From: Candidatus Zhuqueibacterota bacterium
GTDB taxonomy: Bacteria; Zhuqueibacterota; Zhuqueibacteria; Oceanimicrobiales; Oceanimicrobiaceae
NCBI GenBank assembly: GCA_029261995.1
Contig: JAJDAF010000039.1
Location: forward strand, 1-64,000
Reading direction: 5' to 3'
Length of the DNA: 64,000 bases
Both the position numbers and the translations under genes were made by a program. Of the stretch, positions 52,985-62,152 are shown piece by piece; the first letter of the stretch is position 1, and each line of letters opens with the position of its first letter. A model generated the notes under the pieces. It ran no database searches. It was not told the origin of the DNA and worked only from the letters and a program-made list of their open reading frames with translations.

Positions 52985-53980
52985 TTATGCCTTTTTCGAG
53001 ATCCAGGACATCATTTCGCGCAGCTTGCGACCGACCTTCTCGATCTGCAGTTCGTCGTGCTGGCGGCGCAGCGCATTTAACACCGGTCGGCCGGCGCGGT
53101 TTTCGAGAATCCACTCGCGGGTAAACTCGCCGTTCTGGACACGCTGCAGGATTTCCCGCATGCGCTCTTTGGTGTCATCATCTATCACCTTTGGTCCCTG
53201 ACTCATTCCGCCGTACTCGGCTGTGTCGCTGACGGAGTAGTACATGCCTGCCAGGCCGCCTTCGTAAAACAGGTCCACGATGAGTTTCAGCTCGTGCAGG
53301 CACTCAAAATAGGCGATCTCCGGTTTGTATCCGGCTTCTACCAGAGTCTCGAACCCGGCCTTGATGAGTTCGGAAACGCCGCCACAGAGCACCGCCTGCT
53401 CGCCAAACAAGTCTGTCTCGGTTTCTTCCTTGAAGGTGGTCTCGATAACCCCGGCGCGCGTACCACCGATGCCTTTGGCATAAGCAAGCGCGACCTCTTT
53501 GGCTTTTCCCGAGGCATTTTGATAAACCGCCAGCAGACATGGCGTGCCGGCGCCCTCAGTGAAGACACGGCGCACGAGGTGGCCAGGGCTTTTCGGCGCA
53601 ATCATGAAGACGTCCACGCCCTCGGGTGGAGAAATCTGGTTAAAGTGAATATTGAAGCCATGGGCAAAAGCCAGGGCGTCCCCAGGTTTGAGATTCGGCA
53701 GCACATCGTTTTCATAGACCGCGGCCTGCTTGGTGTCAGGCAGCAGGATCATGATAATATTGCCAGCCTCTGCCGCTTTCGCGGTCTCCAGCACCGTCAA
53801 TCCGTCGGCCTCCGCCTGTTGCCAGGACGTGCTGTCTTTGCGCAAGCCGACGACCACCTCGACACCGCTCTCTTTTAGATTGAGCGCGTGTGCGTGGCCC
53901 TGGCTGCCGTAGCCAAGAACCGCGACGGTTTTGCCGGTAAGAAGTGCCAGATCTGCGTCGGTGTCGTAGTAGAGTTTCAT
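52985..53980 (-). CDS. ilvC: Ketol-acid reductoisomerase
   Basis: This is a 331-residue class I enzyme of valine and isoleucine synthesis. It has the NAD(P) loop [17 protein letters not shown], followed by GLRKDSTSW (Arg/Lys/Ser typical of NADPH use). Catalytic His is in [10 protein letters not shown], and metal ligands are in [12 protein letters not shown] and [20 protein letters not shown] precedes the ATG. Confidence 0.97.
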   Translation of the reverse strand: MKLYYDTDADLALLTGKTVAVLGYGSQGHAHALNLKESGVEVVVGLRKDSTSWQQAEADGLTVLETAKAAEAGNIIMILLPDTKQAAVYENDVLPNLKPGDALAFAHGFNIHFNQISPPEGVDVFMIAPKSPGHLVRRVFTEGAGTPCLLAVYQNASGKAKEVALAYAKGIGGTRAGVIETTFKEETETDLFGEQAVLCGGVSELIKAGFETLVEAGYKPEIAYFECLHELKLIVDLFYEGGLAGMYYSVSDTAEYGGMSQGPKVIDDDTKERMREILQRVQNGEFTREWILENRAGRPVLNALRRQHDELQIEKVGRKLREMMSWISKKA

Positions 53981-54004
53981 TCCAATCTTCCTTTTGGTTT
54001 CTTA

Positions 54005-54132
54005 GTCGGAGGCCGGAAACCGGAGACCGGAGGCCGAAGGTTGGCCCCGAGTCCCAAGTCTCGAACTCCGCGTTTCAATTCAGAATTCTATGGGTTGGCT
54101 AAATTTGATTCCATCTCATTCCGGCCTCCGTC
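54005..54132 (+). repeat. 128-base element with terminal inverted repeats (ilvC-ilvH gap)
   Basis: GTCGGAGGCCGGAA (54005-54018) and TTCCGGCCTCCGTC (54119-54132) are inverted repeats with 13 of 14 matches. The element fills most of the gap. A related element in opposite orientation fills the gap on the other side of ilvH. It encodes nothing. Confidence 0.7.
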
Positions 54133-54134
54133 TC

Positions 54135-54623
54135 TCATGTCTCTCCCTTAAACTCCCGCGTCAAAGCGACACTCCCCGTACGTGCAACCTCGAGCAAACC
54201 GAACGGTCTGAACATGCCGATCGCCGCATCGATCTTGTCCGCTTTGCCGGTCACCTCGATGGTAAGTGATTGCGGGCTGATGTCAATGATCTTGGCGCGA
54301 AAGACGTTGACCACCTCGATGATTTCAGAACGAGCCTCCGCAGTGGAAGTGACCTTAACAAGCGCCAGTTCACGTTCGACAAACGGCTCATAAGTCAGGT
54401 CTTTGACATTGACCACATCGACGATCTTGTTGAGTTGGTTGTTGATTTGCTCGATGATGCGTTCATCACCGCGGGTGGTGATGGTCATGCGGGCCATGCC
54501 GGGTTCTTTCGCTTCGCCAAAACTCACGCTGTCGATACTGAACCCGCGCCCGCTGAACAGACCGATAATCCGCGACAAGGCATTGAAGCTGTTTTGAAAA
54601 TGAACTGTGATTGTGTGTTTCAT
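54135..54623 (-). CDS. ilvH: Acetolactate synthase small (regulatory) subunit
   Basis: This is a 162-residue ACT-domain subunit that activates the catalytic subunit and confers valine feedback. The N-terminal ACT (about 1-75) has NSFNALSRIIGLFSGRGFSIDS, and a second ACT-like half follows to 160. AGAAGGAAG precedes the ATG. It is flanked on both sides by inverted-repeat elements. Confidence 0.95.
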   Translation of the reverse strand: MKHTITVHFQNSFNALSRIIGLFSGRGFSIDSVSFGEAKEPGMARMTITTRGDERIIEQINNQLNKIVDVVNVKDLTYEPFVERELALVKVTSTAEARSEIIEVVNVFRAKIIDISPQSLTIEVTGKADKIDAAIGMFRPFGLLEVARTGSVALTREFKGET

Positions 54624-54650
54624 TCTTCCTTCTATCCTTTGTTTTGAGAA

Positions 54651-54767
54651 GACGGAGGCCGGTTCTTGAAACCCGAAACTCAGTTTTCTTTTCAGCGGCT
54701 CAAATCAGATATGTTTCCCGAAGGCAGGCTTACCCTCGTTTCCAGCCTCCGGTTTCCGGCCTCCGTC
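54651..54767 (-). repeat. 117-base element with terminal inverted repeats (ilvH-ilvB gap)
   Basis: GACGGAGGCCGG (54651-54662) and CCGGCCTCCGTC (54756-54767) are perfect inverted repeats. Read on the minus strand, the first 25 bases match the start of the element at 54005-54132 read on the plus strand, so the two copies face opposite ways around ilvH. Confidence 0.7.
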
Positions 54768-54770
54768 TTT

Positions 54771-56540
54771 TTAGTCCACATCCACCATCTCCTGCAGGGA
54801 AGCTCCCGCTGGAACCATGGGAAAGACGTTTTCCTCGCGCGCGGTCAGGAATTCCATGACCACCGGCCGGTCTTCAACGCTGAACGCCTGCTCGAGAACC
54901 GACGGTACCTCGGATGGCTTGGATGTCCGGAACCCTGCGGCCCCATAACTTTCCGCAAGCTTCATGAAGTCCGGATTGCCGGCATCCAAAGTAGAATGCG
55001 CATACCGTCCGCCAAAAAACATCTCTTGCCACTGCCGAACCATACCGAGGTAGCCGTTGTTGAGAATGGCCACTTTGACCGGGATCTTATTTTCAACGGC
55101 TGTGGCCAACTCAAAGGCTGTCATCTGAAACCCGCCGTCGCCGCAGATGCAAACCACATCGCGGTCGGGACAGCCCATGGCGGCGCCCATAGCGGCAGGA
55201 AACCCGTAGCCCATGGTGCCCAAGCCGCCAGAGGTCAACCAGGACCTGGGACGATTGAACTGGTAGTATTGCGCTGCCCACATCTGGTGCTGGCCTACAT
55301 CAGTCACCACGATAGCCTCACCCTTAGTGGCTTTGGAAATCTCCTGAATAATCCATTGCGGCATGATGACATTGGCGTTTGTGTGATAGCGTAGCGGGTG
55401 TTCGCGTTTCCAGGTTTCGATAGTCTGCTGCCAGTCGGCCATGTCTGCTTTCTTCACCAGCTTTGTGATTTGAGGCACAATATGTTTCACATGGCCAACG
55501 ATGGGCACTTCAACCGAAACGTTTTTGTTGATGCAAGAGGCATCGATGTCGATGTGAATCTTTCTGGAGTGTGGCGAGAAACTGTCGAGACGGCCGGTTA
55601 CGCGATCGTCGAATCTGGCGCCGACGGCTACCAGAACGTCGCACTCGCTAATCGCCATATTGGCGTACCAGGTGCCGTGCATGCCGAGTAAACCGACCGA
55701 TTGCTCATGGCTCTCCGGAAAACAGCCCAAGCCCATCAGTGTTGTGGTTACGGGCGCCCCACTTTTCAGGGCCAGCTCGGTCAACTCCTGCGAAGCCTCT
55801 CCCGAGACAACCCCGCCTCCGGCGTAAATCAGCGGTCGTTTCGCTTCGCTGAGCATTCGTGCCGCCTCGACGATTCTTTGAGCCTGGCCGTTTTGCGGCT
55901 GCTCGTGTCCTGGGAGAGCGAGTCTCTGTTTGCTCCGGTAGGTCCCCTTTGAAATCAACATGTCTTTTGGCAGATCGACAAGGACCGGCCCCGGCCGGCC
56001 GGTTTGCGCGATGTAAAACGCCTCGTGGACCGCAGCTTCAAGTTCGTTGACGTCGCGAACCAGATAACTGTGCTTGGTAATGGGACGGGTGATGCCGACG
56101 ATATCAGCTTCCTGGAAGGCATCATTACCGATCATGGCGGATGGCACCTGGCCCGTAAAAATCACCATCGGGATGGAATCCATATAGGCGGTGGCGATGC
56201 CGGTGACGGTATTCGTGGCGCCAGGCCCTGATGTTACCAGGACCACGCCAACCTTACCGGTGGCGCGGGCATAGCCGTCCGCTGCGTGCGTGCCGCCCTG
56301 TTCATGACGGACCAGAATGTGGCGGAATCCCTCGGAGTTGTTGTAGATTTCATCGTAAAGTCCCAAGACAACGCCGCCTGGATAGCCAAAGACAACCTCG
56401 ACTTCTTCATCGGCCAGGGCTTTCAGCAAAATGCCGGCGCCGGTTTCCTCCGACGACGTTTGTTTCAACTGTGGCTTGCTCGCGGGAGCATTCGTGCGAG
56501 CCCGGGACTCCTTCTGCCGCGCTTCCATTTCCGTCCCCAT
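54771..56540 (-). CDS. ilvB: Acetolactate synthase large (catalytic) subunit
   Basis: This 589-residue ThDP enzyme makes acetolactate and acetohydroxybutyrate. The PYR domain has catalytic Glu in [17 protein letters not shown], the FAD domain has [11 protein letters not shown], and the PP domain has the ThDP motif [15 protein letters not shown]...NN. About 30 polar residues precede the usual start. AAAGGG precedes the ATG. Confidence 0.96.
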   Translation of the reverse strand: MGTEMEARQKESRARTNAPASKPQLKQTSSEETGAGILLKALADEEVEVVFGYPGGVVLGLYDEIYNNSEGFRHILVRHEQGGTHAADGYARATGKVGVVLVTSGPGATNTVTGIATAYMDSIPMVIFTGQVPSAMIGNDAFQEADIVGITRPITKHSYLVRDVNELEAAVHEAFYIAQTGRPGPVLVDLPKDMLISKGTYRSKQRLALPGHEQPQNGQAQRIVEAARMLSEAKRPLIYAGGGVVSGEASQELTELALKSGAPVTTTLMGLGCFPESHEQSVGLLGMHGTWYANMAISECDVLVAVGARFDDRVTGRLDSFSPHSRKIHIDIDASCINKNVSVEVPIVGHVKHIVPQITKLVKKADMADWQQTIETWKREHPLRYHTNANVIMPQWIIQEISKATKGEAIVVTDVGQHQMWAAQYYQFNRPRSWLTSGGLGTMGYGFPAAMGAAMGCPDRDVVCICGDGGFQMTAFELATAVENKIPVKVAILNNGYLGMVRQWQEMFFGGRYAHSTLDAGNPDFMKLAESYGAAGFRTSKPSEVPSVLEQAFSVEDRPVVMEFLTAREENVFPMVPAGASLQEMVDVD

Positions 56541-56579
56541 GTCAGTACCCTTTCGAGATGTGAGATTAGGTCAGTTTAT

Positions 56580-58274
56580 TTAGATTTCAGTTGAACTCGG
56601 TTCATCACCCAGCGACAAAACGGCGCCCGTGTTCGCGGAGGTCACCAGAGCGGCGTAACGCGCCAGCCAACCCGTGCGAACGCGCGGAGCTGGTGATTTC
56701 CAGGCCGCACGGCGGATGTCCAATTCCGTTTCCGCCACTTCTAACTCCAGTTTGCGATTCGGGATATCGATGAGAATCATATCGCCACTCTCAATCAGCG
56801 CGATCGGGCCGCCAACCGCCGCTTCCGGTGAAACGTGGCCGATGCAGGCCCCGCGCGTACCGCCGGAGAATCGCCCGTCCGTGATCAGCGCCACCTTGCT
56901 GCCGAGTCCCAGCCCCATGATGTTCGCGGTTGGAGCCAACATTTCCTGCATGCCGGGGCCGCCCTTTGGGCCTTCGTAGCGAATCACGACCACGTCTCCG
57001 GCTTTCACCATGCCTGCAAGTATTCCAGCATTTGCTTCTTCCTGCGACTCAAAGACGACAGCCGGTCCCCTGTGAACATGCATTCCGGGCACAACCGCAG
57101 CCGTTTTCACTACCGCTCCCCTGGGCGCCAGGTTGCCAAACAGAATTGCCAAACCGCCGCGATTGCTGTGCGCGTTTTCCACGGGCCGAATCACCTCGGC
57201 ATCCTGAATTTTCGCGTCCGAGATGTTGTCGCCAAGGCTATTCAAGGTCACGGTTTTCTGTTCCGTGTTGAGCACACTATTTCTGCGAGCAAGCTCTTTG
57301 AGAATAGCGCTGATGCCGCCGGCACGATCGACATCTTCAATATGCCACTGCGAAGACGGCGAAACTTTGCTGAGATGGGGTACTTTCTCCGTCAACTCAT
57401 TGATGCGCTCGAGCGGGTAGTCGATTCCAGCCTCGCGGGCAATCGCGAGTGTATGCAAGACGGTGTTGGTGGAACCTCCCATTGCCATATCCAGAGCAAA
57501 GGCGTTGTCAATGGCCTCCCGCGTCACAATGTCGCGGGGTTTCAAATCTGCTTCGATGAGTTTCAGGATTTGCTGTGCGGCGCTTCTGACCAGGTCGCGG
57601 CGCTTCTGGGAAGTAGCCAGATAGGTTCCGTTGCCCGGCAGAGCCATTCCGAGCGCCTCCATCAGGCAATTCATAGAATTTGCCGTGAACATCCCGGAGC
57701 AGGAGCCGCAGGTTGGACAGCCGTGGTCTTCCAGTTCCTTGAGTTCAGCCTCGCCGATCTTACCTGCCTGGTACTCGCCTACGCCCTCGAAAACCGAAAT
57801 CAAATCAACTATCCTGCCGGATGGGGTCTTGCCTGCAGCCATTGCGCCGCCGCTGACAAAGATCGTCGGAATATTCAAGCGCATGGCAGCCATCAGCATG
57901 CCGGGCACAATTTTGTCGCAGTTCGGGATGCAAACCAGGCCATCCAATTGGTGAGCCGCAGCTACCGTTTCCACTGAGTCGGCGATCAGCTCGCGGCTCG
58001 GCAGGGAGTATTTCATGCCAAAATGGCCCATGGCAATGCCGTCATCGACTCCGATGGTGTTGAACTCGAAGGGCACACCGCCTGATTCCCGGACGGCGTC
58101 TTTGACAATCTTGCCCAGTTCCTGCAGGTGCACATGTCCGGGAATGATTTCGATAAAGGAATTGCAGACGCCGATGAATGGCTTGTTGAAGTCGTCATCG
58201 GTGACACCGCAAGCTTTCAGCAGACTGCGATGAGGTGCGCGCTCAAAGCCCTTCTTAATCGTGTCGCTTCGCAT
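56580..58274 (-). CDS. ilvD: Dihydroxyacid dehydratase
   Basis: This 564-residue Fe-S enzyme catalyses the third step of valine and isoleucine synthesis. Cluster Cys lie in [11 protein letters not shown] and [13 protein letters not shown], with a further Cys in FIGVCNSF. The C-terminal region has [21 protein letters not shown]. The ATG at 58274 has AGGGG 8 bases ahead; the frame upstream overlaps the leader hairpins. It is the first enzyme gene of the nine-gene branched-chain operon. Confidence 0.96.
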   Translation of the reverse strand: MRSDTIKKGFERAPHRSLLKACGVTDDDFNKPFIGVCNSFIEIIPGHVHLQELGKIVKDAVRESGGVPFEFNTIGVDDGIAMGHFGMKYSLPSRELIADSVETVAAAHQLDGLVCIPNCDKIVPGMLMAAMRLNIPTIFVSGGAMAAGKTPSGRIVDLISVFEGVGEYQAGKIGEAELKELEDHGCPTCGSCSGMFTANSMNCLMEALGMALPGNGTYLATSQKRRDLVRSAAQQILKLIEADLKPRDIVTREAIDNAFALDMAMGGSTNTVLHTLAIAREAGIDYPLERINELTEKVPHLSKVSPSSQWHIEDVDRAGGISAILKELARRNSVLNTEQKTVTLNSLGDNISDAKIQDAEVIRPVENAHSNRGGLAILFGNLAPRGAVVKTAAVVPGMHVHRGPAVVFESQEEANAGILAGMVKAGDVVVIRYEGPKGGPGMQEMLAPTANIMGLGLGSKVALITDGRFSGGTRGACIGHVSPEAAVGGPIALIESGDMILIDIPNRKLELEVAETELDIRRAAWKSPAPRVRTGWLARYAALVTSANTGAVLSLGDEPSSTEI

Positions 58275-58289
58275 GTTCTTAACCCCTGT

Positions 58290-58395
58290 GCAAACGCGTC
58301 TTGATGAGACGCAGTTTTGCCTGGAAGTCAAGCCTACTTTGGTTTTTCTGAGAGAGTGTTGCTGTGGAGTTGTGTTGTAGGACCGACTTCCTGGC
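58290..58395 (-). promoter_or_regulatory. Two leader hairpins between the ilv leader peptide and ilvD
   Basis: On the minus strand GCCAGGAAGTC (58395-58385) pairs with GACTTCCAGGC (58329-58319), one mismatch. The stem extends through TCCTAC/GTAGG around a loop of about 39 bases. A second hairpin at 58320-58290 (core GCGTCT-CATCA-AGACGC, extended by AAA/TTT) ends four bases ahead of the ilvD ribosome site. The two share two bases, so full forms exclude each other. No T-run terminator is seen. Confidence 0.6.
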
Positions 58396-58400
58396 TTTTT

Positions 58401-58520
58401 CTAGCCGAGAATCAATCCTAGAATAAGAGCGAGGAGAAAAAACACATTCCTGACGTGGATGCTACGCAGCAATCGCCTGCTGGCGATGCGAGGTAGAATT
58501 GTCGGGAGTGTAGTGTGCAT
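58401..58520 (-). CDS. Leu/Ile-rich leader peptide of the ilv-leu operon
   Basis: The 39-codon frame lies 40 bases downstream of a near-consensus promoter. Seventeen codons are Leu, Ile or Val, including 8 of the last 12 sense codons (C-terminus FLLALILGLILG). This is the pattern of leader peptides such as IlvL, IvbL and LeuL, where ribosome stalling at scarce branched-chain aminoacyl-tRNA controls downstream RNA folding. Hairpins follow between its stop and ilvD. The ribosome site is weak (TAAGA next to the ATG). An alternative reading, a tiny membrane peptide, is less likely given the position. Confidence 0.72.
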   Translation of the reverse strand: MHTTLPTILPRIASRRLLRSIHVRNVFFLLALILGLILG

Positions 58521-58568
58521 TCTTATTAAGTTAGGAAATGTGGCTTTGAATGATAATTATTAGCGGCG

Positions 58569-58597
58569 AATATAGCGAAGTGATGTAATAATGTCAA
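58569..58597 (-). promoter_or_regulatory. Promoter of the ilv-leu operon
   Basis: On the minus strand TTGACA (58597-58592), 17 bases and TATATT (58574-58569) match the sigma-70 consensus in 11 of 12 positions. Transcription would start near 58562, about 290 bases ahead of ilvD. Confidence 0.88.
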
Positions 58598-58635
58598 GAT
58601 AAAAATGAAAAGTCGTTAACTTATTGTTGAATTCA

Positions 58636-58698
58636 GGCAGGGAATCTTTCCTGCCCGCGAAAGTGCGAAGCCATCGTTCCTGGCGATGGCTTCGCACT
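58636..58698 (-). terminator. Terminator region of the Spy-like lipoprotein gene
   Basis: A 15-base perfect stem AGTGCGAAGCCATCG / CGATGGCTTCGCACT (58662-58698, 7-base loop) begins 11 bases after the stop. It is followed by three T. A second hairpin, GGCAGG-A/CCTGCC, lies at 58636-58655. Together they separate this gene from the ilv promoter. Confidence 0.75.
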
Positions 58699-58708
58699 AT
58701 ATTCACGC

Positions 58709-59704
58709 TTAGCCGTGGCGTTTTTTGATCAGTTCTTCAAATTTAGCAACTTGTTCATCGGTCAGGATGCTCTTGATTTGCTCATGTAAACTGTCGCGTT
58801 TCTCATGCATCTGTTCCCGAAACTCACCCCGGCGATGGCCACGACCGCGGTCGCCAAACGTTGGCTCCATCTCAGCTTGAAAGGCTTCGAAAACCTCCTT
58901 AATCTGCGCCGCTTGAGCTTCCGACAATTGAAGTTCAGTGGTCAGATGCTCGAGCCGCCGGTCAATATTGTGGGCGCCGAAACGCCGTCCATGTTTCCCG
59001 GCACGCTTTCCGTGGCTGGCAATCATCTCCTTGAAGGCCTCCTGCTGTTCCGGGGTCAAGATTTCTATCATTTTAGCGTGGGTTTCTTCCCGAACATCTC
59101 GCCGCTTTTGCATCAATTTCCGGCGGTCTCCGTCATCGTCTCTGAGAGCCAGCATCTTTGCAGCCGTGCCAAGCTCCCGAACTTCTTCCTGCTGCTCTGC
59201 TGTCAGATTCAACTTTTCAGTGAGCTGGGCGATGTGGTAATCCACAAGCTCCTGCGGCACTTCGCCGTTGTCGAGTTGAGTCTTCAGCGCCTCAGCCTTC
59301 TGCCGCTGCTCAGGGGTTAGAATCTCCAGAACCTGATTGTAAACCTGCTCGTGGTGAGCTTTGCGTGCTGCTCGCATTTCTTCCTTGGCGCCGCCCGACT
59401 GACGATGACGTCGTGCATGAGGCCTGTCTTCCCTGCTCTTCTGCAAAATTTCTTGAACCTGCTGCTGCTGTTGTTCGGACAGCTCAAGTACGGCCATGAG
59501 GCCGTGTCCGCCACGCAGCCCGCCGTGCGAACCGAGTCCAAACGAGCCACTGCTGAATTCGTCCTGCGCGAAGCTCAGGCTTGAATCTTCCGCCGATACG
59601 GGAGTATTGTTGTTTCCCGAGCATGCTGTCAGAAGGGCGAGAAAGGCCATGGCCGCTACCCTTGCGGTGATTTGCCGACCCGTCCATTGATTTCTCCTGA
59701 ACAT
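58709..59704 (-). CDS. Lipoprotein with three Spy/CpxP-like repeats
   Basis: This 331-residue protein has a lipoprotein signal (LLTAC, Cys at about 28), then a Ser/Gly-rich linker and three tandem units of roughly 90 residues. Each unit pairs an LxLS/TxxQ motif (LELSEQQ, LNLTAEQ, LQLSEAQ) with an LTPEQ/LTDEQ motif, as in Spy/CpxP/ZraP stress proteins, which normally hold one unit. It is rich in His, Arg, Gln and Glu. A periplasmic chaperone or metal-binding role is likely from the family. GAGGAG precedes the ATG. It is a single gene with a strong terminator. Confidence 0.88.
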   Translation of the reverse strand: MFRRNQWTGRQITARVAAMAFLALLTACSGNNNTPVSAEDSSLSFAQDEFSSGSFGLGSHGGLRGGHGLMAVLELSEQQQQQVQEILQKSREDRPHARRHRQSGGAKEEMRAARKAHHEQVYNQVLEILTPEQRQKAEALKTQLDNGEVPQELVDYHIAQLTEKLNLTAEQQEEVRELGTAAKMLALRDDDGDRRKLMQKRRDVREETHAKMIEILTPEQQEAFKEMIASHGKRAGKHGRRFGAHNIDRRLEHLTTELQLSEAQAAQIKEVFEAFQAEMEPTFGDRGRGHRRGEFREQMHEKRDSLHEQIKSILTDEQVAKFEELIKKRHG

Positions 59705-59891
59705 GTTTCGTTTCTCCTCTTTTGAAGTCCGGTTCCGCCTATTTTGGTAACGACGAAACGTTCAGTTCGTTGTTCGCGGGTTAGACACGGGGGTTGGCGG
59801 AATCATTCCCATCATCAACGAAAAAAGCGGAGGGGAGGATGGTAGATCGTGGATAGTAGATAGTAGTCCACTATCTTCTACCTTCAAAGTG

Positions 59892-60980
59892 TCAGTCGTT
59901 GATCACGTCTGATTGAATCTTGATGGCGTAGGCGTGGAGAATTTCATAGATATCCTGCACGAACTGTCCATCCAAGCCGAGTTTGGTGCCCTTCTGCAGC
60001 CGATCTTCAATGACCTGCTTCCAGCGCTGGACTTGCAGGACGGTCATGTCATGGTCTTTCTTGTAGAGGCCAATCTGCTCGACAACTTGCATGCGCCGGG
60101 CCAGTATTTCAAGCAACTCGTAGTCGATGGCGTTGCTTTCGTGGCGCAACCGTTCCAGAGCGCTGTCGGGCGCCGCGCCATTTTCCAGCTTGCGCAAGTG
60201 CAGTCCGGAAATGAGTTCCTTCAAAGTCTCCGGGCGAATCTGTTGTTTGGCGTCGCTCCAGGCATTTTCGGGGTCGATGTGAGTTTCGAGCATGATTCCG
60301 TTCATCGCGAGGTCGAGCGCTTTCTGCGACAACTCAGACAGGTAGTCGGTCTGACCGGAAATGTGGCTCGGGTCGCAAATGATCGGCAGGTCGGGCAGCA
60401 GGCGCTTAAGATCGATGGGAATTTGCCAGTTGGGGACATTTCGGTATGGCGTTCTTTCCTGCGCGGTGAATCCGCGATGAATGGCCGCCAATCTTGTGAT
60501 GCCGGCCTGGTTCAGCCTTTCCAACGCACCAATCCACAGCTGCAAATCCGGGTTGACGGGATTCTTGACCCAGACTTGGATATCCGCGCCACGCAGTGCA
60601 TCGGCAATTTCCTGCACGGAGAACGGGTTCGCAGTCGTGCGAGCACCGACCCACAGAATATCGACTCCAAACTTCAGCGACTCGTAGACGTGGCTTGCTT
60701 TTGCCACTTCGACGGCGGTTTTCAGCCGGGTCTCCTTCTGCACGCGCTGCAACCAGCGCAAGCCATCCACACCAACGCCCTCGAAACTGTTTGGCCGCGT
60801 GCGCGGTTTCCAGATTCCAGCTCGGAATATTGATACCTGCGGGATCTGGTCGATGGCACGGGCGGTTTGCAGAACCTGCTCTTCCGATTCGGCGCTACAC
60901 GGCCCGGCCACAATCGTGATCCCCTTGCTGCGGTCCAGCAGTTCGGGCTGTTGGCCCAGATTCAAAGACGGTGCACTCAT
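59892..60980 (-). CDS. Bifunctional DAHP synthase / chorismate mutase
   Basis: The 362-residue protein has two parts. An N-terminal type I-beta DAHP synthase (about 15-260: VAGPCSAES, FRAGIWKPRTRPNSFEG, VKNPVNPD, IHRGF, CDPSHISG) commits carbon to aromatics. The C-terminal AroQ-type chorismate mutase (about 275-355: LRHESNAIDYELLEILARRMQVVEQIG) converts chorismate to prephenate. The same fusion is common in Bacteroidota. It overlaps the aminotransferase stop by four bases and is the last gene of the pheA operon, so Phe-sensitive attenuation would reach the first shikimate step. Confidence 0.95.
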   Translation of the reverse strand: MSAPSLNLGQQPELLDRSKGITIVAGPCSAESEEQVLQTARAIDQIPQVSIFRAGIWKPRTRPNSFEGVGVDGLRWLQRVQKETRLKTAVEVAKASHVYESLKFGVDILWVGARTTANPFSVQEIADALRGADIQVWVKNPVNPDLQLWIGALERLNQAGITRLAAIHRGFTAQERTPYRNVPNWQIPIDLKRLLPDLPIICDPSHISGQTDYLSELSQKALDLAMNGIMLETHIDPENAWSDAKQQIRPETLKELISGLHLRKLENGAAPDSALERLRHESNAIDYELLEILARRMQVVEQIGLYKKDHDMTVLQVQRWKQVIEDRLQKGTKLGLDGQFVQDIYEILHAYAIKIQSDVIND

Positions 60981-62152
60981 TTTGCCTTCCCTAAGATTGA
61001 ATGAATTCTTTCCGTGGCCTCTGCCACACGTTCTTCATCGACACAAAGTGAGGCACGGACATAGCGCTCACCATTCTTCCCGAAGATGACGCCAGGCGTC
61101 AGAAACACGCTGGCTTCGTAGAGAATCTTGTCAAGAAACATCTCAATATCCTCAATATGGTCCGGCGCTTTCGCCCAAACAAACAGCCCGGGCCGATCTT
61201 TCACGTACTTGCAGCCCAATGCATCCATCAAAGCGTAAGTCAGGCGGCGACGCGTGCGGTAGATCTCATTCTGCCGCACGTGCCAGTCCCCGGGATTTCT
61301 CAATGCGGCAGATGCGGCGCGTTGCACAGGCAGGAACATGCCGGAATCCATGTTGCTTTTCACGGTCAACACCGCCTTGATGTATTCGTCGTGTCCGGAG
61401 AGCATGCCAACCCGCCAACCGGCCATGTGGTGTGCTTTGCTCAGCGAATTGAGTTCAAGACACACGTCGAAGGCGCCGGCGCGGCTCAAAATGCTGAGTG
61501 GTGGCTCCGGGTTGAGAATGAGGCTGTAGGGGTTGTCATGTACGATGAGAATGTTCTGGTCGCGTGCAAATCTGATGACTCGGTCAAAATCATCACCATG
61601 CGCTTGCGCGCCGGTTGGCATGTGCGGGTAGTTCAGCCACATTATTCTGACCAGTGAGAGGTCTTGTTTGGCCAGGGCTTGCAGATCAGGCAGCCAGCCG
61701 GTGCCGTCAGTTAAGTCATAAGGCACCGGCCGCGCGCCAACCAGATGGGTGACGGCGGCGTAGCTCGGATAGCCTGGATCCGGAATCAATGCTTGATCGC
61801 CGGGGTTCAAAAAAGCCATGGAGGTGTGGAAAATGCCTTCCTTCGAGCCCATGAGTGGCAGGACCTGGCTCTCGGCTTGCAGTGAGACCCCATACGTTTT
61901 GGAGTACCAGTCTGCCATTGCGGAACGCAACTCTGAAGTACCGTGGTAAGGTTGATAGCCGTGGCTTCCAGAACCAAAAGCAGCCAGGTTCAGTTCTTTA
62001 ACGGTTTCATCTGACGGCGGCAAATCCGGGCTGCCGATGCCCAGGTTTATGATGTCGCGGCCTTCCGACCGCAGCCGCGCTACCTCACGCAGTTTCCTTG
62101 AAAAAAAATACTCGCCGACATGGGCCAGTCGGTCAGCTCGTGGAATGAGCAT
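60977..62152 (-). CDS. PLP-dependent class I aminotransferase (probably aromatic)
   Basis: This is a 391-residue fold-type I aminotransferase. It has NLGIGSPDLPPS near the start, HGYQPYHGTSELR, DPGYPSY, the PLP Asp/Tyr region (VHDNPYSL) and the PLP lysine in NSLSKAHHMAGWRVG (about K234). By sequence it sits with aspartate/LL-diaminopimelate-type enzymes. Its place between pheA and the DAHP synthase-chorismate mutase gene suggests transamination of phenylpyruvate or prephenate. The gene overlaps the end of pheA by 20 bases. Confidence 0.88.
   Translation of the reverse strand: MLIPRADRLAHVGEYFFSRKLREVARLRSEGRDIINLGIGSPDLPPSDETVKELNLAAFGSGSHGYQPYHGTSELRSAMADWYSKTYGVSLQAESQVLPLMGSKEGIFHTSMAFLNPGDQALIPDPGYPSYAAVTHLVGARPVPYDLTDGTGWLPDLQALAKQDLSLVRIMWLNYPHMPTGAQAHGDDFDRVIRFARDQNILIVHDNPYSLILNPEPPLSILSRAGAFDVCLELNSLSKAHHMAGWRVGMLSGHDEYIKAVLTVKSNMDSGMFLPVQRAASAALRNPGDWHVRQNEIYRTRRRLTYALMDALGCKYVKDRPGLFVWAKAPDHIEDIEMFLDKILYEASVFLTPGVIFGKNGERYVRASLCVDEERVAEATERIHSILGKAK

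Noticed and set aside
56835-57977. Plus-strand open frame of 380 codons
   Set aside because: It is antisense to ilvD and has no recognisable motif.
58275-58562. T-box riboswitch in the ilv leader
   Set aside because: No AGGGUGGNACCGCG-type T-box sequence or specifier stem was seen; a leader peptide explains the region better.
59821-59883. Terminator after the DAHP synthase-chorismate mutase gene
   Set aside because: An imperfect stem (GGTAGA/TCTACC) is present, but the T run lies about 15 bases beyond it; not strong enough to list.
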